This document shows positions 6,547 to 15,561 of a stretch of 44,614 nucleotides of DNA, one piece after another. The notes under the pieces were generated by a model. The model was not told the DNA's origin, made no database searches, and was given only the letters and a program-made list of their open reading frames with translations. Location: NCBI RefSeq assembly GCF_002869745.1, contig NZ_PNOS01000040.1:1-44614 (forward strand), in the 5' to 3' direction. The number at the start of each line of letters is the position of its first letter. Position 1 is the first letter of the stretch. Source of the stretch: Oceaniglobus roseus. GTDB taxonomy: Bacteria > Pseudomonadota > Alphaproteobacteria > Rhodobacterales > Rhodobacteraceae. The position numbers were made by a program, and so were the translations under genes.

Positions 6547-9102
6547 ATGGTCCGCTTCATCCTCGCCTTTTTCGGGGCGATCTTCAGCTGGCTGACGCTG
6601 GCGGCCCTGTTCGCGGCGCTGACCATCGGCGCGGTGTTCTGGATGTATTCGCGCGACCTGCCGAACACCGACCAGCTGGCGCAGTACGCGCCGCCGACGA
6701 TCAGCCGGATCTACTCGGGCGAGGGGCGGATCATCGACGAGTTCGCCGAGGAGCGGCGCCTCTTCGTGCCCGCCGACGAGATCCCGGACCTGGTGAAGCA
6801 CGCCTTCATCTCGGCCGAGGACAAGAACTTCTACACCCACAAGGGCTATGACCCGCGCGGGATGCTCGCCGCCGCCATCACCGCGGCCAAGGGCGGTTCG
6901 CTGCGCGGCGCCTCGACGATCACCCAGCAGGTGATGAAGAACTTCCTGCTGGGCGGCGAACGATCGGCCGAGCGCAAGGTGAAGGAGCTGATCCTGGCCT
7001 CGCGGATGGAGGGCACGCTGTCGAAGGACAAGATCCTGGAACTGTACCTGAACGAGATCTTCCTCGGGCAGAACTCCTTCGGGGTGGCCGCCGCGGCGCA
7101 GACCTATTTCAACAAGACCCTGTCCGAGCTCACGCCCGCCGACGCCGCCTATCTCGCCTCCCTGCCGAAGGCGCCGTCGAACTATCACCCCGTGCGCGAC
7201 AAGGAGGCGGCGATCACCCGCCGCAACTTCGTGCTGCGCGAGATGTTCGAGAACGGCTACATCACCGAGGCCGAGTACCGCGAGGCGCGCGTCGCGCCCC
7301 TGCGCTCGGTGCAGAACGGCGATTACGAAAGCTTCCGCTCGGCCCTGCCGCCGCGCGACTACTTCACCGACGAGATCCGCCGCCAGCTCTCGGGCGAGTT
7401 CGGCGAGACCGAGTTCTTCACCGGCGGGCTCAGCATCCGCGCCACCATCGACCCCGAGTTGCAGGAGGTCGCCGCCGAGGCGCTGCGCGAGGCGCTGGAA
7501 AGCTACGACCGCGGGCTTGGCATCTGGCGCGGCACCGGCAAGACGATCGAGCCCGCCAAGCTCGGCTCGGAGGAAAGCTGGCGCGCGGCGCTGGCCGAGA
7601 CGAACGTGCCGCGCGACGTGGTGCTGGAGAACCCCTGGCATCCCGCGGTGGTGCTGGAGGTCGGCGAGACCTCGGCGCGCATCGGGATCGAGGGCGTGGA
7701 GGAGGACGGCGAAGGCCACTGGATCGAGCCGAAGGATGTCGAGTGGGCGAGGAAGCGGCTGAAGGGCGGCAAGCTCGGGCCGCGGGCGAAGGTGGCGGGC
7801 GACCTGCTGGATGTCGGGGACGTGGTGCTGGTGCGCAAGATGACCAGCGACAGCGACGGCTCGTTCATCCGCTGGACGCTGCGCCAGGTCCCGGAAGTGC
7901 AGGGCGCCTTCATGGCGATGGACGTGCACAACGGCCGCGTGCTGGCGATGCAGGGCGGCTTCTCCTACCAGTACTCGGTGTTCAACCGCGCCACCCAGGC
8001 GACGCGCCAGCCCGGTTCGTCCTTCAAGCCCTTCGTCTATGCGGCGGCGCTCGATTCCGGCTTCTCGCCCGCGACGATCGTGGTCGACGCCCCGATCGAG
8101 ATCAACACGCCCCAGGGCCTGTGGCGGCCGAAGAACTATTCCAACAAGTACTACGGCCCGACCCCGCTCAGGACCGGCATCGAGCAGTCGCGCAACCTGA
8201 TGACCGTGCGCCTGGCCGAGGAAGTGGGCATGGACACCGTCGCCCGCTATGCCGAGAAGTTCGGCGTCTACGACAATATGGGCCGGTTCCTGGCCAATGC
8301 GCTTGGCGCCGAGGAGACGACGCTGTTCCGCATGGTCGCCGCCTATTCCATGTTCGCCAACGGCGGCGAGCGGGTGGAGCCGACGCTGGTCGACCGGGTG
8401 CAGGACCGCAACGGCGCCACGGTCTACAAGCACGACCAGCGGACCTGCCCGGAATGCACGCTCGCCTCGCTGGCCCCGGGCGAGTCGCCGGCCATCACCT
8501 CGAACCGCGAGCGGGTGATGGACGCGATCACCGCCTACCAGCTGACCTCGATGATGAAGGGCGTGGTCGAACGCGGGACGGCGCGCGGCAAGATCCACCT
8601 GAACGTCCCCGTCGCGGGCAAGACCGGCACCACCAACGACGAGAAGGACGCCTGGTTCGTCGGCTTCACCTCGAACATCGCCGCGGGCTGCTACATCGGC
8701 TACGACCGGCCGCGCCCCATGGGCCGCTCCGGCTCGGGCGGCGGGCTCTGCGCGCCGGTGTTCGACCGGTTCATGCAGAAGGCGACGGCGAAGTACGGCG
8801 GCGGCCCGTTCGAGGTGCCGCCGGGCGGACAGTTCATCAACATCGACCGCTTCACCGGCGCGCGGCTCTCCGACAGCGCCACGGGCGACAACGTGATCGC
8901 CGAATACTTCCGCCTCGGCGAAGAGCCGGTGTTCGGCGTCGCCTTCGACGGCGGCTTCGCCATGGGCGCGAACCTGCCCTTGTTCTCCTCGGGCGAGGGC
9001 GCGGACGAGGGGCAGAACGTGCGCACCTCCACCGGCAGCGTCGCGAAGATCCCGAAGAAGCGGGCGAGCTTCGGGTCGCTGTCCTCGGGCGGGCTCTACT
9101 GA
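6547..9102 (+). CDS. mrcA: Penicillin-binding protein 1A (bifunctional transglycosylase/transpeptidase)
   Basis: An 851-residue class A PBP that polymerises and crosslinks peptidoglycan. One N-terminal membrane anchor (ILAFFGAIFSWLTLAALFAA) is followed by a GT51 domain with catalytic Glu91 in ISAEDKNFY. An inserted OB-like region lies around residues 320-460, and the transpeptidase has SSFK (nucleophile Ser491), SRN (548-550) and KTGT (692-695). Length fits PBP1A. The start at ATG 6547 is set by AGGAGG at 6532-6537 and the promoter at 6490-6518; a TTG at 6490 would add 19 non-conserved residues. It follows amiC and precedes prfB, both in the same direction. Confidence 0.95.
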   Translation: MVRFILAFFGAIFSWLTLAALFAALTIGAVFWMYSRDLPNTDQLAQYAPPTISRIYSGEGRIIDEFAEERRLFVPADEIPDLVKHAFISAEDKNFYTHKGYDPRGMLAAAITAAKGGSLRGASTITQQVMKNFLLGGERSAERKVKELILASRMEGTLSKDKILELYLNEIFLGQNSFGVAAAAQTYFNKTLSELTPADAAYLASLPKAPSNYHPVRDKEAAITRRNFVLREMFENGYITEAEYREARVAPLRSVQNGDYESFRSALPPRDYFTDEIRRQLSGEFGETEFFTGGLSIRATIDPELQEVAAEALREALESYDRGLGIWRGTGKTIEPAKLGSEESWRAALAETNVPRDVVLENPWHPAVVLEVGETSARIGIEGVEEDGEGHWIEPKDVEWARKRLKGGKLGPRAKVAGDLLDVGDVVLVRKMTSDSDGSFIRWTLRQVPEVQGAFMAMDVHNGRVLAMQGGFSYQYSVFNRATQATRQPGSSFKPFVYAAALDSGFSPATIVVDAPIEINTPQGLWRPKNYSNKYYGPTPLRTGIEQSRNLMTVRLAEEVGMDTVARYAEKFGVYDNMGRFLANALGAEETTLFRMVAAYSMFANGGERVEPTLVDRVQDRNGATVYKHDQRTCPECTLASLAPGESPAITSNRERVMDAITAYQLTSMMKGVVERGTARGKIHLNVPVAGKTGTTNDEKDAWFVGFTSNIAAGCYIGYDRPRPMGRSGSGGGLCAPVFDRFMQKATAKYGGGPFEVPPGGQFINIDRFTGARLSDSATGDNVIAEYFRLGEEPVFGVAFDGGFAMGANLPLFSSGEGADEGQNVRTSTGSVAKIPKKRASFGSLSSGGLY

Positions 9103-9126
9103 CCGACGACGGGCAGTCCCGTGCCT

Positions 9127-9148
9127 CCCGCCCGGTGTTCCGGGCGGG
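9127..9148 (+). terminator. Hairpin between PBP1A and prfB, possible terminator
   Basis: Perfect 9-bp stem CCCGCCCGG / CCGGGCGGG with loop TGTT, 25 bases after the PBP1A stop. No T tract follows, so it may act only as an mRNA 3' stabiliser or a weak terminator ahead of the prfB promoter. Confidence 0.45.
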
Positions 9149-9154
9149 GCGGAC

Positions 9155-9183
9155 TTGTCTCCCCGGGGTCGCGTTGTTATGAC
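9155..9183 (+). promoter_or_regulatory. Likely promoter of prfB
   Basis: TTGTCT (9155-9160), a 17-base spacer and TATGAC (9178-9183); both boxes match 4/6. It lies 39 bases before ATG 9223 and just after the hairpin, consistent with independent prfB transcription. Confidence 0.45.
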
Positions 9184-9222
9184 GAACTGCCCGAGAAACT
9201 CCCTTTTCAGGATCCTGCCTTC

Positions 9223-10350
9223 ATGCGCGCCGAGACGCAGTCCACCATCGAGTCGATCCGCAAGTCGCTGCACCTTCTGGGCCAGCGCATGGATGTCGAG
9301 ACCGCCCCCCATCGCATGGAGGAGTTCAACGCGATGGTCGAGGATCCGAACCTCTGGAACGATCCCGACAAGGCGCAGAAGCTGATGCGCGACCGGCAGA
9401 TGCTGGTCGACGCCATGGCGCGCTACGAGGGGATGAGCCAGGAGCTGTCCGACAACATCGAGCTGATCGAGCTGGGCGAGATGGAGGACGACGACGAGGT
9501 GGTGGGCGAGGCCGAGGCGGCGCTGAAGGCGCTGGCCAAGCGCGCCGCCGAGGCCGAGATCGAGGCGCTGCTGAACGGCGAGGCCGACGGCAACGACACG
9601 TTCCTCGAGATCAACTCGGGCGCCGGCGGGACGGAATCGTGCGATTGGGCGGCGATGCTGGCGCGGATGTATGTCCGCTGGGCCGAGAAGAAGGGCTACA
9701 AGGTCGAGTTGCAGTCCGAAAGCGCGGGCGAGGAAGCGGGGATCAAGTCCGCCGCCTACAAGATTTCCGGACCGAACGCCTATGGCTGGCTGAAGTCCGA
9801 GAGCGGCGTGCACCGGCTGGTGCGCATCTCGCCCTACGACAGCGCGGCGCGGCGGCACACGTCCTTCTCGTCGGTCTGGGTCTATCCCGTCGTCGACGAC
9901 AACATCGAGATCGAGGTGGCGCCGAACGAGATCCGGATCGACACCTACCGTTCTTCCGGCGCGGGCGGGCAGCACGTCAACACCACGGATTCGGCGGTGC
10001 GGATCACCCACCTTCCGACGGGCATCGTCGTGACGAGTTCGGAGAAGTCGCAGCACCAGAACCGTGACATCGCCATGAAGGCCCTGAAGTCGCGGCTCTA
10101 CCAGATGGAGCTGGACCGCAGGAACGCCGCCATCACCGAGGCCCACGACAACAAGGGCGACGCGGGCTGGGGCAACCAGATCCGCTCCTACGTCCTTCAG
10201 CCCTACCAGATGGTGAAGGACCTGCGGACGAACGTGGAGACCTCCGACACGCAGGGCGTTCTCGACGGCGATCTCGACCGGTTCATGGCGGCGACGCTGG
10301 CGCTGGACGTCACCGGCAAGTCCCGCGCCGAGGCCAACGCCGAGGACTGA
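9223..10350 (+). CDS. prfB: Peptide chain release factor 2
   Basis: A 375-residue factor that ends translation at UGA and UAA codons. The GGQ peptidyl-hydrolysis motif is at 248-250 ([10 protein letters not shown]) and the stop-codon recognition loop precedes [13 protein letters not shown]. The recognition tripeptide reads Ser203-Pro204-Tyr205 rather than the textbook Ser-Pro-Phe. The reading frame is continuous from ATG 9223, with no in-frame UGA near codon 25, so the autoregulatory +1 frameshift of E. coli prfB is absent. Its stop is 3 bases from the stop of the convergent DUF1624 gene, leaving no room for a separate terminator. Confidence 0.95.
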   Translation: MRAETQSTIESIRKSLHLLGQRMDVETAPHRMEEFNAMVEDPNLWNDPDKAQKLMRDRQMLVDAMARYEGMSQELSDNIELIELGEMEDDDEVVGEAEAALKALAKRAAEAEIEALLNGEADGNDTFLEINSGAGGTESCDWAAMLARMYVRWAEKKGYKVELQSESAGEEAGIKSAAYKISGPNAYGWLKSESGVHRLVRISPYDSAARRHTSFSSVWVYPVVDDNIEIEVAPNEIRIDTYRSSGAGGQHVNTTDSAVRITHLPTGIVVTSSEKSQHQNRDIAMKALKSRLYQMELDRRNAAITEAHDNKGDAGWGNQIRSYVLQPYQMVKDLRTNVETSDTQGVLDGDLDRFMAATLALDVTGKSRAEANAED

Positions 10351-10353
10351 GCC

Positions 10354-11091
10354 TCAGCCGATCAGGCCCAGCTGCACCGCGCTCCATACCAGGGCGACAA
10401 GCACCGGCTGGTGGATCAGGTAGATCACCAGCGAATGCCGCCCGGGCCAGCCGAGCGCTGCGGTCAGGCCGGAGATGGGCCGGGGCGTCCAGAAGGCGCT
10501 GCGGATCGTCAGCTGCGTGATCGCGAGGCCGACCAGCAACGGCGCGAGCCAGGGGAAGACCGGCTCGAAATCCACGGTGTTGTAGCGGACGGTGCCGAGC
10601 CCGGTCCAGCCGAGCCATTTCGGATCGAACAGCGGACTTGCCACGTTGAAGGCCACCCAGACCACGGCGGCGGCCCCGGCAAGGCTGACCCACCACGGCA
10701 GCCGCACGAAGAGCAGCCCGATCAGCGATGCGGTGGCGATCGAATGGAGGATGCCGAAGAACACGAAGGCGCCCGGCATCGCCACATAGGTCGCGAGGCT
10801 GACCAGCGCGGCCGCGACGGCGATCACCCCGATCCGCTTCAGCGCGCGGCCGAGGTGCAGGCGCTCGCGGTTGGCGAGCTTCAGGCCGATCCCGGCAAGG
10901 AACAGGAAGCTGCCCGCGGTCAGCACGGCAAGCCAGCGGAAGCCCCCGCTCAGCGCCACGTCGCTGGAGACCACGCCGAACATCATCAGGTCGTAGATCA
11001 GGTGATAGACCGCCATGGCGACCAGGGCGAGGGTGCGCGCGATGTCGATGGCCGCGACGCGGCGCAGGGGCGGGGCCTTGGCATCGGTCAT
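10354..11091 (-). CDS. DUF1624 membrane protein (HGSNAT-like acyltransferase family)
   Basis: A 245-residue integral membrane protein with about seven hydrophobic segments. It starts RRVAAIDIARTLALVAMAVYHLIYDLMMFG, the conserved N-terminus of DUF1624 (heparan-alpha-glucosaminide N-acetyltransferase catalytic domain family), and ends with the family's GRHSLVIYLIHQPVL motif. Members are thought to move acyl groups across or at the inner membrane, but the substrate here is unknown. Its ATG follows the stop of the ABC ATPase gene by one base (TGAGATG), so it is translationally coupled to the transporter operon. No functional link between the two is established. Confidence 0.8.
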   Translation of the reverse strand: MTDAKAPPLRRVAAIDIARTLALVAMAVYHLIYDLMMFGVVSSDVALSGGFRWLAVLTAGSFLFLAGIGLKLANRERLHLGRALKRIGVIAVAAALVSLATYVAMPGAFVFFGILHSIATASLIGLLFVRLPWWVSLAGAAAVVWVAFNVASPLFDPKWLGWTGLGTVRYNTVDFEPVFPWLAPLLVGLAITQLTIRSAFWTPRPISGLTAALGWPGRHSLVIYLIHQPVLVALVWSAVQLGLIG

Positions 11092-11092
11092 C

Positions 11093-12172
11093 TCAGGGGA
11101 AGACCACGAGCGAGCGTTCGTCCCAGCTGATCCGGGCGCGGTCGCCCCGCTCCAGAACCTTGCGGCCGACGAGGTTTTTCATCGACACCGTGACGGGACT
11201 TTCGGTGCCGTCCAGCAGCACCTGGTAATAGGTCATGTCGCCGTAATAGGCGAGTTCCACCACCTTGCCGTCGGCGACGCGCACCGGCGTCTTCTCGCCC
11301 TCGAACAGGACCGACATGGTTTCGGGACGGATGCCGATGTGCCCCGAGCCCGAGGGCATCCCCGAGGGCGCCTGGTCCGGCTGCACCTCGGCCCGGCCCA
11401 GGCCCGCGATCTCCAGCGTCCTGCCGTCCACCTTCGCGGGCAGGAAGTTCATCACGCCAATGAAATCCGCCACGCGCCGCGTCACCGGCCGGCGATAGAG
11501 CGTCTGGGGATCGGCCAGCTGCGCGATCTCGCCCTCGAACATAACAGCGATGCGGTCGGACATGATCAGCGCCTCTTCCTGGTCGTGGGTGACGAGGATG
11601 AAGGTGATCCCGACATGGCGCTGCAGGCGCCGCAGCTCGTTCTGCATCTGCTCGCGCAGCTTCTTGTCGAGCGCCGACAGCGGCTCGTCCAGGAGCAGCA
11701 CCTTGGGGTGCAGGATCAGCGCCCGGGCCAGCGCCACCCGCTGCCGCTGCCCACCCGAGAGCGCATGGGCGGCCCGCCCGCCATAGCCGCCAAGCCCGAC
11801 CATCTCGAGCGACTCCTCGACCATCTTCTGCTTCGCGCTGCGGTCGAGGTCCGACCGGCGCCGCAGCCCGAAGGCCACATTCTCGGCCACCGTCAGGTGC
11901 GGGAAGATGGCATAGGACTGGAACACCATGTTGGTCGGCCGCCGGTTCGCGGGCACATGGGCCATGTCCTTGCCGTCGAGCAGCAGCACGCCGTCCGACG
12001 GATCCTCGAACCCCGCGATGGTCCGCAGGAGCGTGGTCTTGCCGCAGCCTGAGGGCCCGAGCAGCGAGAAGAACTCGCCCGCGCCGATGTCGAGGTCGAT
12101 GCCCCGGAGCGCGTGGTAGTTGCCGTAATACTTGTGCACGCCCCGAAGCGACACGATGGGCGGGTTCTTCAC
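11093..12172 (-). CDS. potA: ABC transporter ATPase, spermidine/putrescine (PotA) type
   Basis: A 359-residue ATPase energising an importer. Walker A GPSGCGKTT (39-47), Q-loop FQSYAIFPHLTVAEN, signature LSGGQRQRVALARAL (139-153) and Walker B LLLDEPLSALD (160-170) are intact. A C-terminal TOBE domain (from about 285) contains GHIGIRPETMSV. The start is GTG at 12170-12172, overlapping the permease stop by 4 bases. It is third in potB-potC-potA order and is followed by the DUF1624 gene. The family imports polyamines, but closely related systems take up other organic cations or amino-acid derivatives, so the substrate is open, especially as no binding protein is present. Confidence 0.88.
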   Translation of the reverse strand: MKNPPIVSLRGVHKYYGNYHALRGIDLDIGAGEFFSLLGPSGCGKTTLLRTIAGFEDPSDGVLLLDGKDMAHVPANRRPTNMVFQSYAIFPHLTVAENVAFGLRRRSDLDRSAKQKMVEESLEMVGLGGYGGRAAHALSGGQRQRVALARALILHPKVLLLDEPLSALDKKLREQMQNELRRLQRHVGITFILVTHDQEEALIMSDRIAVMFEGEIAQLADPQTLYRRPVTRRVADFIGVMNFLPAKVDGRTLEIAGLGRAEVQPDQAPSGMPSGSGHIGIRPETMSVLFEGEKTPVRVADGKVVELAYYGDMTYYQVLLDGTESPVTVSMKNLVGRKVLERGDRARISWDERSLVVFP

Positions 12173-12978
12173 AGGAAGCCTCCGGTGTCTTTGCGCCCCG
12201 CCTTGGCGATGCCGCGGCGGCGCATGAATTCGGCGAAGGTCAGCAGCGTCACCGACATCGCGACAAGGATGGTGCCAAGGGCCATCACCACCGGGATCTT
12301 CTGGGGAAACCTCAGCTGCCCCCAGAGATAGACCGGCAGCGTCGGTTCGGTCCCCGTCAGGAAGAAGGCGATGATGAACTCGTCGAGCGAGATCGTGAAC
12401 GAGATCAGCAGCGCCGAGACGATGCCGGGCATGACGAGGGGCAGGGTGATGAGCCGGAAGGTGCTCCAGGCCGTCTCGCCGAGGTCGTAGGCCGCCTCTT
12501 CCAGCGAGGCGTCGAGGTTGGCGAAGGCCGAGTTCAGGATCGCGATGCAGAACGGCGTGCAGATCAGCGTGTGCCCCAGGATCACCGTCCAGTGGCCCAG
12601 TGGCAGGCCGAGCGCCAGCAGCACCACCAGCATCGAGACGGCGACGATGATCTCGGGCAGCACCAGCGGCAGCATGATGAAGCCGAGGATCGGCGCCTTG
12701 CCGGGAAAGCGGTACTTCGCCCCGGCCCGCGCGGCGCAGATGCCGAGAACGGTCGACAGAAGCGCGGTCGAAACAGCGATGATCAGGCTGGTCTTCACCG
12801 ACTCGACCAGCGCCGGGGTGTTCGGGATCTCCCGGAACCACTGAGTGGTGAACTCCGAAAGCGGGAAGGCGATGATGGTCGAGCTGTTGAAGGCGAAGAT
12901 CGGCAGCAGGATGATCGGCGCGTAGAGGAACAGCAGGTAGAGGAGCGCGTAGCCGCGCAGCAGCCCGCCGCCCTTCAC
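12169..12978 (-). CDS. potC: ABC transporter permease, PotC type
   Basis: A 269-residue inner-membrane permease with six predicted helices. The cytoplasmic EAA loop, which couples to the ATPase, reads LEEAAYDLGETAWSTFRLITLPLVMPGI. The start is GTG 12976-12978, overlapping the upstream permease stop by 4 bases (GTGA). The start of the protein, GGGLLRGYALLYLLFLYAPIILL, is typical of PotC. It forms the transmembrane channel together with the PotB-type permease. Substrate not determined. Confidence 0.88.
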   Translation of the reverse strand: MKGGGLLRGYALLYLLFLYAPIILLPIFAFNSSTIIAFPLSEFTTQWFREIPNTPALVESVKTSLIIAVSTALLSTVLGICAARAGAKYRFPGKAPILGFIMLPLVLPEIIVAVSMLVVLLALGLPLGHWTVILGHTLICTPFCIAILNSAFANLDASLEEAAYDLGETAWSTFRLITLPLVMPGIVSALLISFTISLDEFIIAFFLTGTEPTLPVYLWGQLRFPQKIPVVMALGTILVAMSVTLLTFAEFMRRRGIAKAGRKDTGGFL

Positions 12979-13850
12979 GACCGGCCCCGGAGGTACTTGC
13001 GGTTCAGGAACAGGAAGAACAGCGCGATCAGCGTGACGATCGACATGGCGATCACCGCCAGCGCGGCGCCCATGGGCGCGTTGTTCAGCTTCAGGAACTG
13101 GGTCTGGATCATGTTGGCGATCATCAGCCCGTCCGGCCCGCCGACGAGACGCGGCGTGACGTAGTCGCCGATGGTCGGGATGAAGACGATCAGCACCGCG
13201 GCGACGATCCCCGGCACGGCAAGGGGCAGGGTGACGCGCAGGAAGGTCATGACGTGGTTCTCGCCGAGGTCGCGCGAGGCTTCGAGCAGCGAGCGGTCGA
13301 TCTTCTCGAGACTGACGAAGATCGGCAGGATCGCGAAGGGCGCGAAGGCATGGGCCAGCGTGATGACCACGGCATTGGCGTTGTAGAGGATGAAGGTCAG
13401 CGGTTCGTCCGTGATCCCGAGGCCCTGCAGCGTGGTGTTCAGCACGCCGTTGTAGCCGAGGATCACCTTCCACAGGAACACCCGGATCAGGTAGGAGGTC
13501 CAGAACGGGATGGTGATGAGGAAGATCCAGAGCGACTTCCTGTGCGGCGGCACGTGGAAGCTGACGAAATAGGCGATCGGGAAGGCGAGGATCACGGTGG
13601 CCAGCGTGACCGAGCCCGCGATCAGCACCGAGCGCAGCATCAGTTGCATGTAAAGCGGCTCGGAAAAGGCCTCGCGATAGTTCTTCAGCGTCGGCGTGAA
13701 GTCGATGGTCAGGAAGTCCTGGCTCCAGAAGCTGAAGGCGAGGATCGCGGCCAGCGGCACGGCCAGTAGAAGAAGCGCATAGAGGGCAGGAGGGCTGACC
13801 ATGAGCAGGCCGCGGGCGGCCTCGGAACGGGCAAGACGGGACATGGCCAT
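12975..13850 (-). CDS. potB: ABC transporter permease, PotB type
   Basis: A 291-residue permease with six predicted helices and the EAA loop LLEASRDLGENHVMTFLRVTLPLAVPGI. The region FIPTIGDYVTPRLVGG is characteristic of PotB-family permeases. I chose the first of two close ATGs (MAMSRLARSEA, at 13848-13850); the second is at 13842-13844. A GAGGGAG lies about 13 bases upstream of the first, so either start could be used. It is the first gene of the transporter operon. Its 177-bp upstream gap holds two copies of a perfect palindrome and then the stop codon of the TetR gene. Confidence 0.86.
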   Translation of the reverse strand: MAMSRLARSEAARGLLMVSPPALYALLLLAVPLAAILAFSFWSQDFLTIDFTPTLKNYREAFSEPLYMQLMLRSVLIAGSVTLATVILAFPIAYFVSFHVPPHRKSLWIFLITIPFWTSYLIRVFLWKVILGYNGVLNTTLQGLGITDEPLTFILYNANAVVITLAHAFAPFAILPIFVSLEKIDRSLLEASRDLGENHVMTFLRVTLPLAVPGIVAAVLIVFIPTIGDYVTPRLVGGPDGLMIANMIQTQFLKLNNAPMGAALAVIAMSIVTLIALFFLFLNRKYLRGRS

Positions 13851-13945
13851 GCGGCGGGGGCGCTCCCTCGGTGGGTTGCGGAATGTTTCGCAAGTGCAGC
13901 GGAAAGTGCAACAGGGAAAATGCCGCGGTATGGTCCAAGGCGGTA

Positions 13946-13967
13946 GGATGGGTGATATCACCCATCC
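13946..13967. repeat. 22-bp perfect palindrome, copy 1
   Basis: GGATGGGTGAT followed directly by its exact reverse complement, flanked on the left by GTA. It lies between the TetR gene and the potB-type gene, 96 bases upstream of the permease start. An identical core occurs 53 bases away and a diverged copy at 17558. It could be an operator or a dispersed intergenic palindrome; see the findings. Confidence 0.8.
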
Positions 13968-13998
13968 AACGGAGAAGACATGTGCCCGCGACAGGGTA

Positions 13999-14020
13999 GG
14001 ATGGGTGATATCACCCATCC
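13999..14020. repeat. 22-bp perfect palindrome, copy 2
   Basis: The same 22 bases as copy 1, again preceded by GTA, and here followed by TGC. It sits 6 bases beyond the stop codon of the TetR gene (minus strand). No T tract follows on either strand, so it is not a classical terminator. The centre-to-centre distance to copy 1 is 53 bp, about five helical turns. Confidence 0.8.
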
Positions 14021-14026
14021 TGCGTC

Positions 14027-14650
14027 TCAGCCGTCGGGCGCGATCAGGCCGAGGCCGCGCAGGTAGATGCCGATCCCGGTCTCCAGCAGGTCCTCGGGCG
14101 GAAACGGCGACTTCGTTCCGGGCGAGCCGCGGGCGAAAAGCTCGACCACGCCGTGGGACATCGCCCAGATATGGGCCGAGAACATCTGCGGCGGCGGGCG
14201 GCGTTCGGGCGGGATGTGCTGCGACAGTTCCGCCGCCGCCTTCTCCAGCACTCCGAGACCGCGGCGCGCGACCTGCGCCAGCTCGGGCGTGCGGTTGATC
14301 GAGATGCCCGATTCGAACATCGCCACGTAGTGGCCCGGATGGCGCCGCGCGAAGGCGAGATAGGCGCGGCCCGTGGCGGCGAAGGCCGACAGTGCCGAGG
14401 GCTGGCCGGAATCGTAGGCGTAATCCATCAGGTCGGCGAAGATCTCGTAGCCCTGGCGCGCCACCTCGGCGATCAGGTCCTCGCGCCCCTCGAAATGGCG
14501 GTAGACGGCGGCCGGCGTCACCCCCGCCTGCTTCGCCGCCTCCGAGAGGGTGAAGCCGGTCGGCCCCTTCTCCTCGATAAGCTGCAGCGCGGCCTCGACC
14601 AGCGCCTGGCGCAGGTTGCCGTGATGGTAGCCGCGCTTAGCCGTTCCCAT
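14027..14650 (-). CDS. TetR-family transcriptional regulator
   Basis: A 207-residue regulator. The N-terminal TetR DNA-binding domain contains [23 protein letters not shown], then the helix-turn-helix [28 protein letters not shown] (about residues 32-60). The C-terminal ligand domain resembles the WHG-type TetR C-terminal domain ([12 protein letters not shown]). Its ATG lies inside the end of the PPK2 gene (14-base overlap), so the two are co-translated. Two perfect palindromes lie just beyond its stop, before the transporter operon, making that operon a candidate target. The ligand is unknown. Confidence 0.88.
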   Translation of the reverse strand: MGTAKRGYHHGNLRQALVEAALQLIEEKGPTGFTLSEAAKQAGVTPAAVYRHFEGREDLIAEVARQGYEIFADLMDYAYDSGQPSALSAFAATGRAYLAFARRHPGHYVAMFESGISINRTPELAQVARRGLGVLEKAAAELSQHIPPERRPPPQMFSAHIWAMSHGVVELFARGSPGTKSPFPPEDLLETGIGIYLRGLGLIAPDG

Positions 14651-15518
14651 CGGAATCCCACAGGTCGACCCCGCCGCAGATCTTCGGGTCGGGCGTGCCG
14701 ATGGCGGCCTCGTCCTTGCCGTCGAAATCTATTCGCGACAGCACCGCCTGGATCGCCGCGATCCGCGCGCGCCGCTTGTCGTCGGCCCGGATCACCGTCC
14801 AGGGGGCCGCGGCGCCGTCCGAGCGCGCCAGGGTCTCGGCGATGGCCTCGGAATAGGCGTCCCAGCGTTTCAGCCCCTCGACGTCGATCCAGCTGAGCTT
14901 CCACTGCTTCAGCGGGTCGTGTTCGCGGGCCAGGAACCGGCGCAGCTGCTCGGCGCGGCCGACGTTCAGCCAGAGCTTGACCAGAACGATGCCGTCGTTG
15001 ACCAGCATCTCCTCGAACCGCGTCACCTGGTTGAAGAAGCGCTCGCGCTCGGCGTCGGTGCAGAAGCCGAACACCTTCTCGACCACGCCGCGGTTGTACC
15101 AGGAGCGGTCGAACAGCACGATCTCCCCGGCCGATGGCAGCTCCTCGACGTAGCGCTGGAAGTACCATTCGCCCTGTTCGCGCTCGGTCGGCTTGGACAG
15201 CGCCACGGTGCGGCAGACCCGGGGGTTCAGGTTACGGGTGAAGCGCGCGATGGCGCCGCCCTTGCCGGCCGCGTCGCGCCCCTCGAACACCACGGCCAGC
15301 CGCTTGCCCGTCGCCTTCACGTCGGCCTGCAGGCGGACGAGCTGCAGCTGGAGCCTGTCGAGCGCGTCGTCGTAGGCGTCGCGCTCCATCCGTTCCCCGT
15401 AAGGGAAGCCCGGGTCGATGATGTCCTTCTTCTCGCCCGTGCGGATCGCGGTGCGCACCGCCTCGGGGGCCTCGTCGTTGTAATAGCGGCTGATCGCGCC
15501 GTCGAAGGGCAGGCTCAT
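14637..15518 (-). CDS. ppk2: Polyphosphate kinase 2 (PPK2 class I)
   Basis: A 293-residue cytoplasmic kinase that transfers phosphate between polyphosphate and nucleotides, usually phosphorylating ADP or GDP. The Walker A motif [10 protein letters not shown] is at residues 79-88, with Lys86. The lid/Walker B region [13 protein letters not shown] is at 135-147, with Asp137 and Arg138. Length and single-domain layout fit class I PPK2. The ribosome site GAGGAG precedes ATG 15516-15518. The downstream TetR gene overlaps its end. Substrate preference (ADP or AMP) cannot be read reliably from the sequence alone. Confidence 0.93.
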   Translation of the reverse strand: MSLPFDGAISRYYNDEAPEAVRTAIRTGEKKDIIDPGFPYGERMERDAYDDALDRLQLQLVRLQADVKATGKRLAVVFEGRDAAGKGGAIARFTRNLNPRVCRTVALSKPTEREQGEWYFQRYVEELPSAGEIVLFDRSWYNRGVVEKVFGFCTDAERERFFNQVTRFEEMLVNDGIVLVKLWLNVGRAEQLRRFLAREHDPLKQWKLSWIDVEGLKRWDAYSEAIAETLARSDGAAAPWTVIRADDKRRARIAAIQAVLSRIDFDGKDEAAIGTPDPKICGGVDLWDSDGNG

Positions 15519-15561
15519 GGGGGCTCCTCACGCTTGTCCCAAAGGTAGGGGCGTGGCCGGC

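Noticed and set aside
9121-9300. Programmed +1 frameshift in prfB
   Set aside because: No in-frame UGA occurs near codon 25; the frame is continuous from ATG 9223.
5203-10146. A continuous reading frame of about 1650 codons on the minus strand, opposite amiC, PBP1A and prfB
   Set aside because: It is a mirror frame of three well-identified genes in very GC-rich DNA. Its translation is low-complexity (Arg/Gly/His-rich) with no recognisable domain.
13801-14298. Reading frames that run through the palindromes (giving WVISPIL or MGDITHPT stretches)
   Set aside because: The repeated peptide arises from the palindrome itself read in several frames; there is no gene structure.
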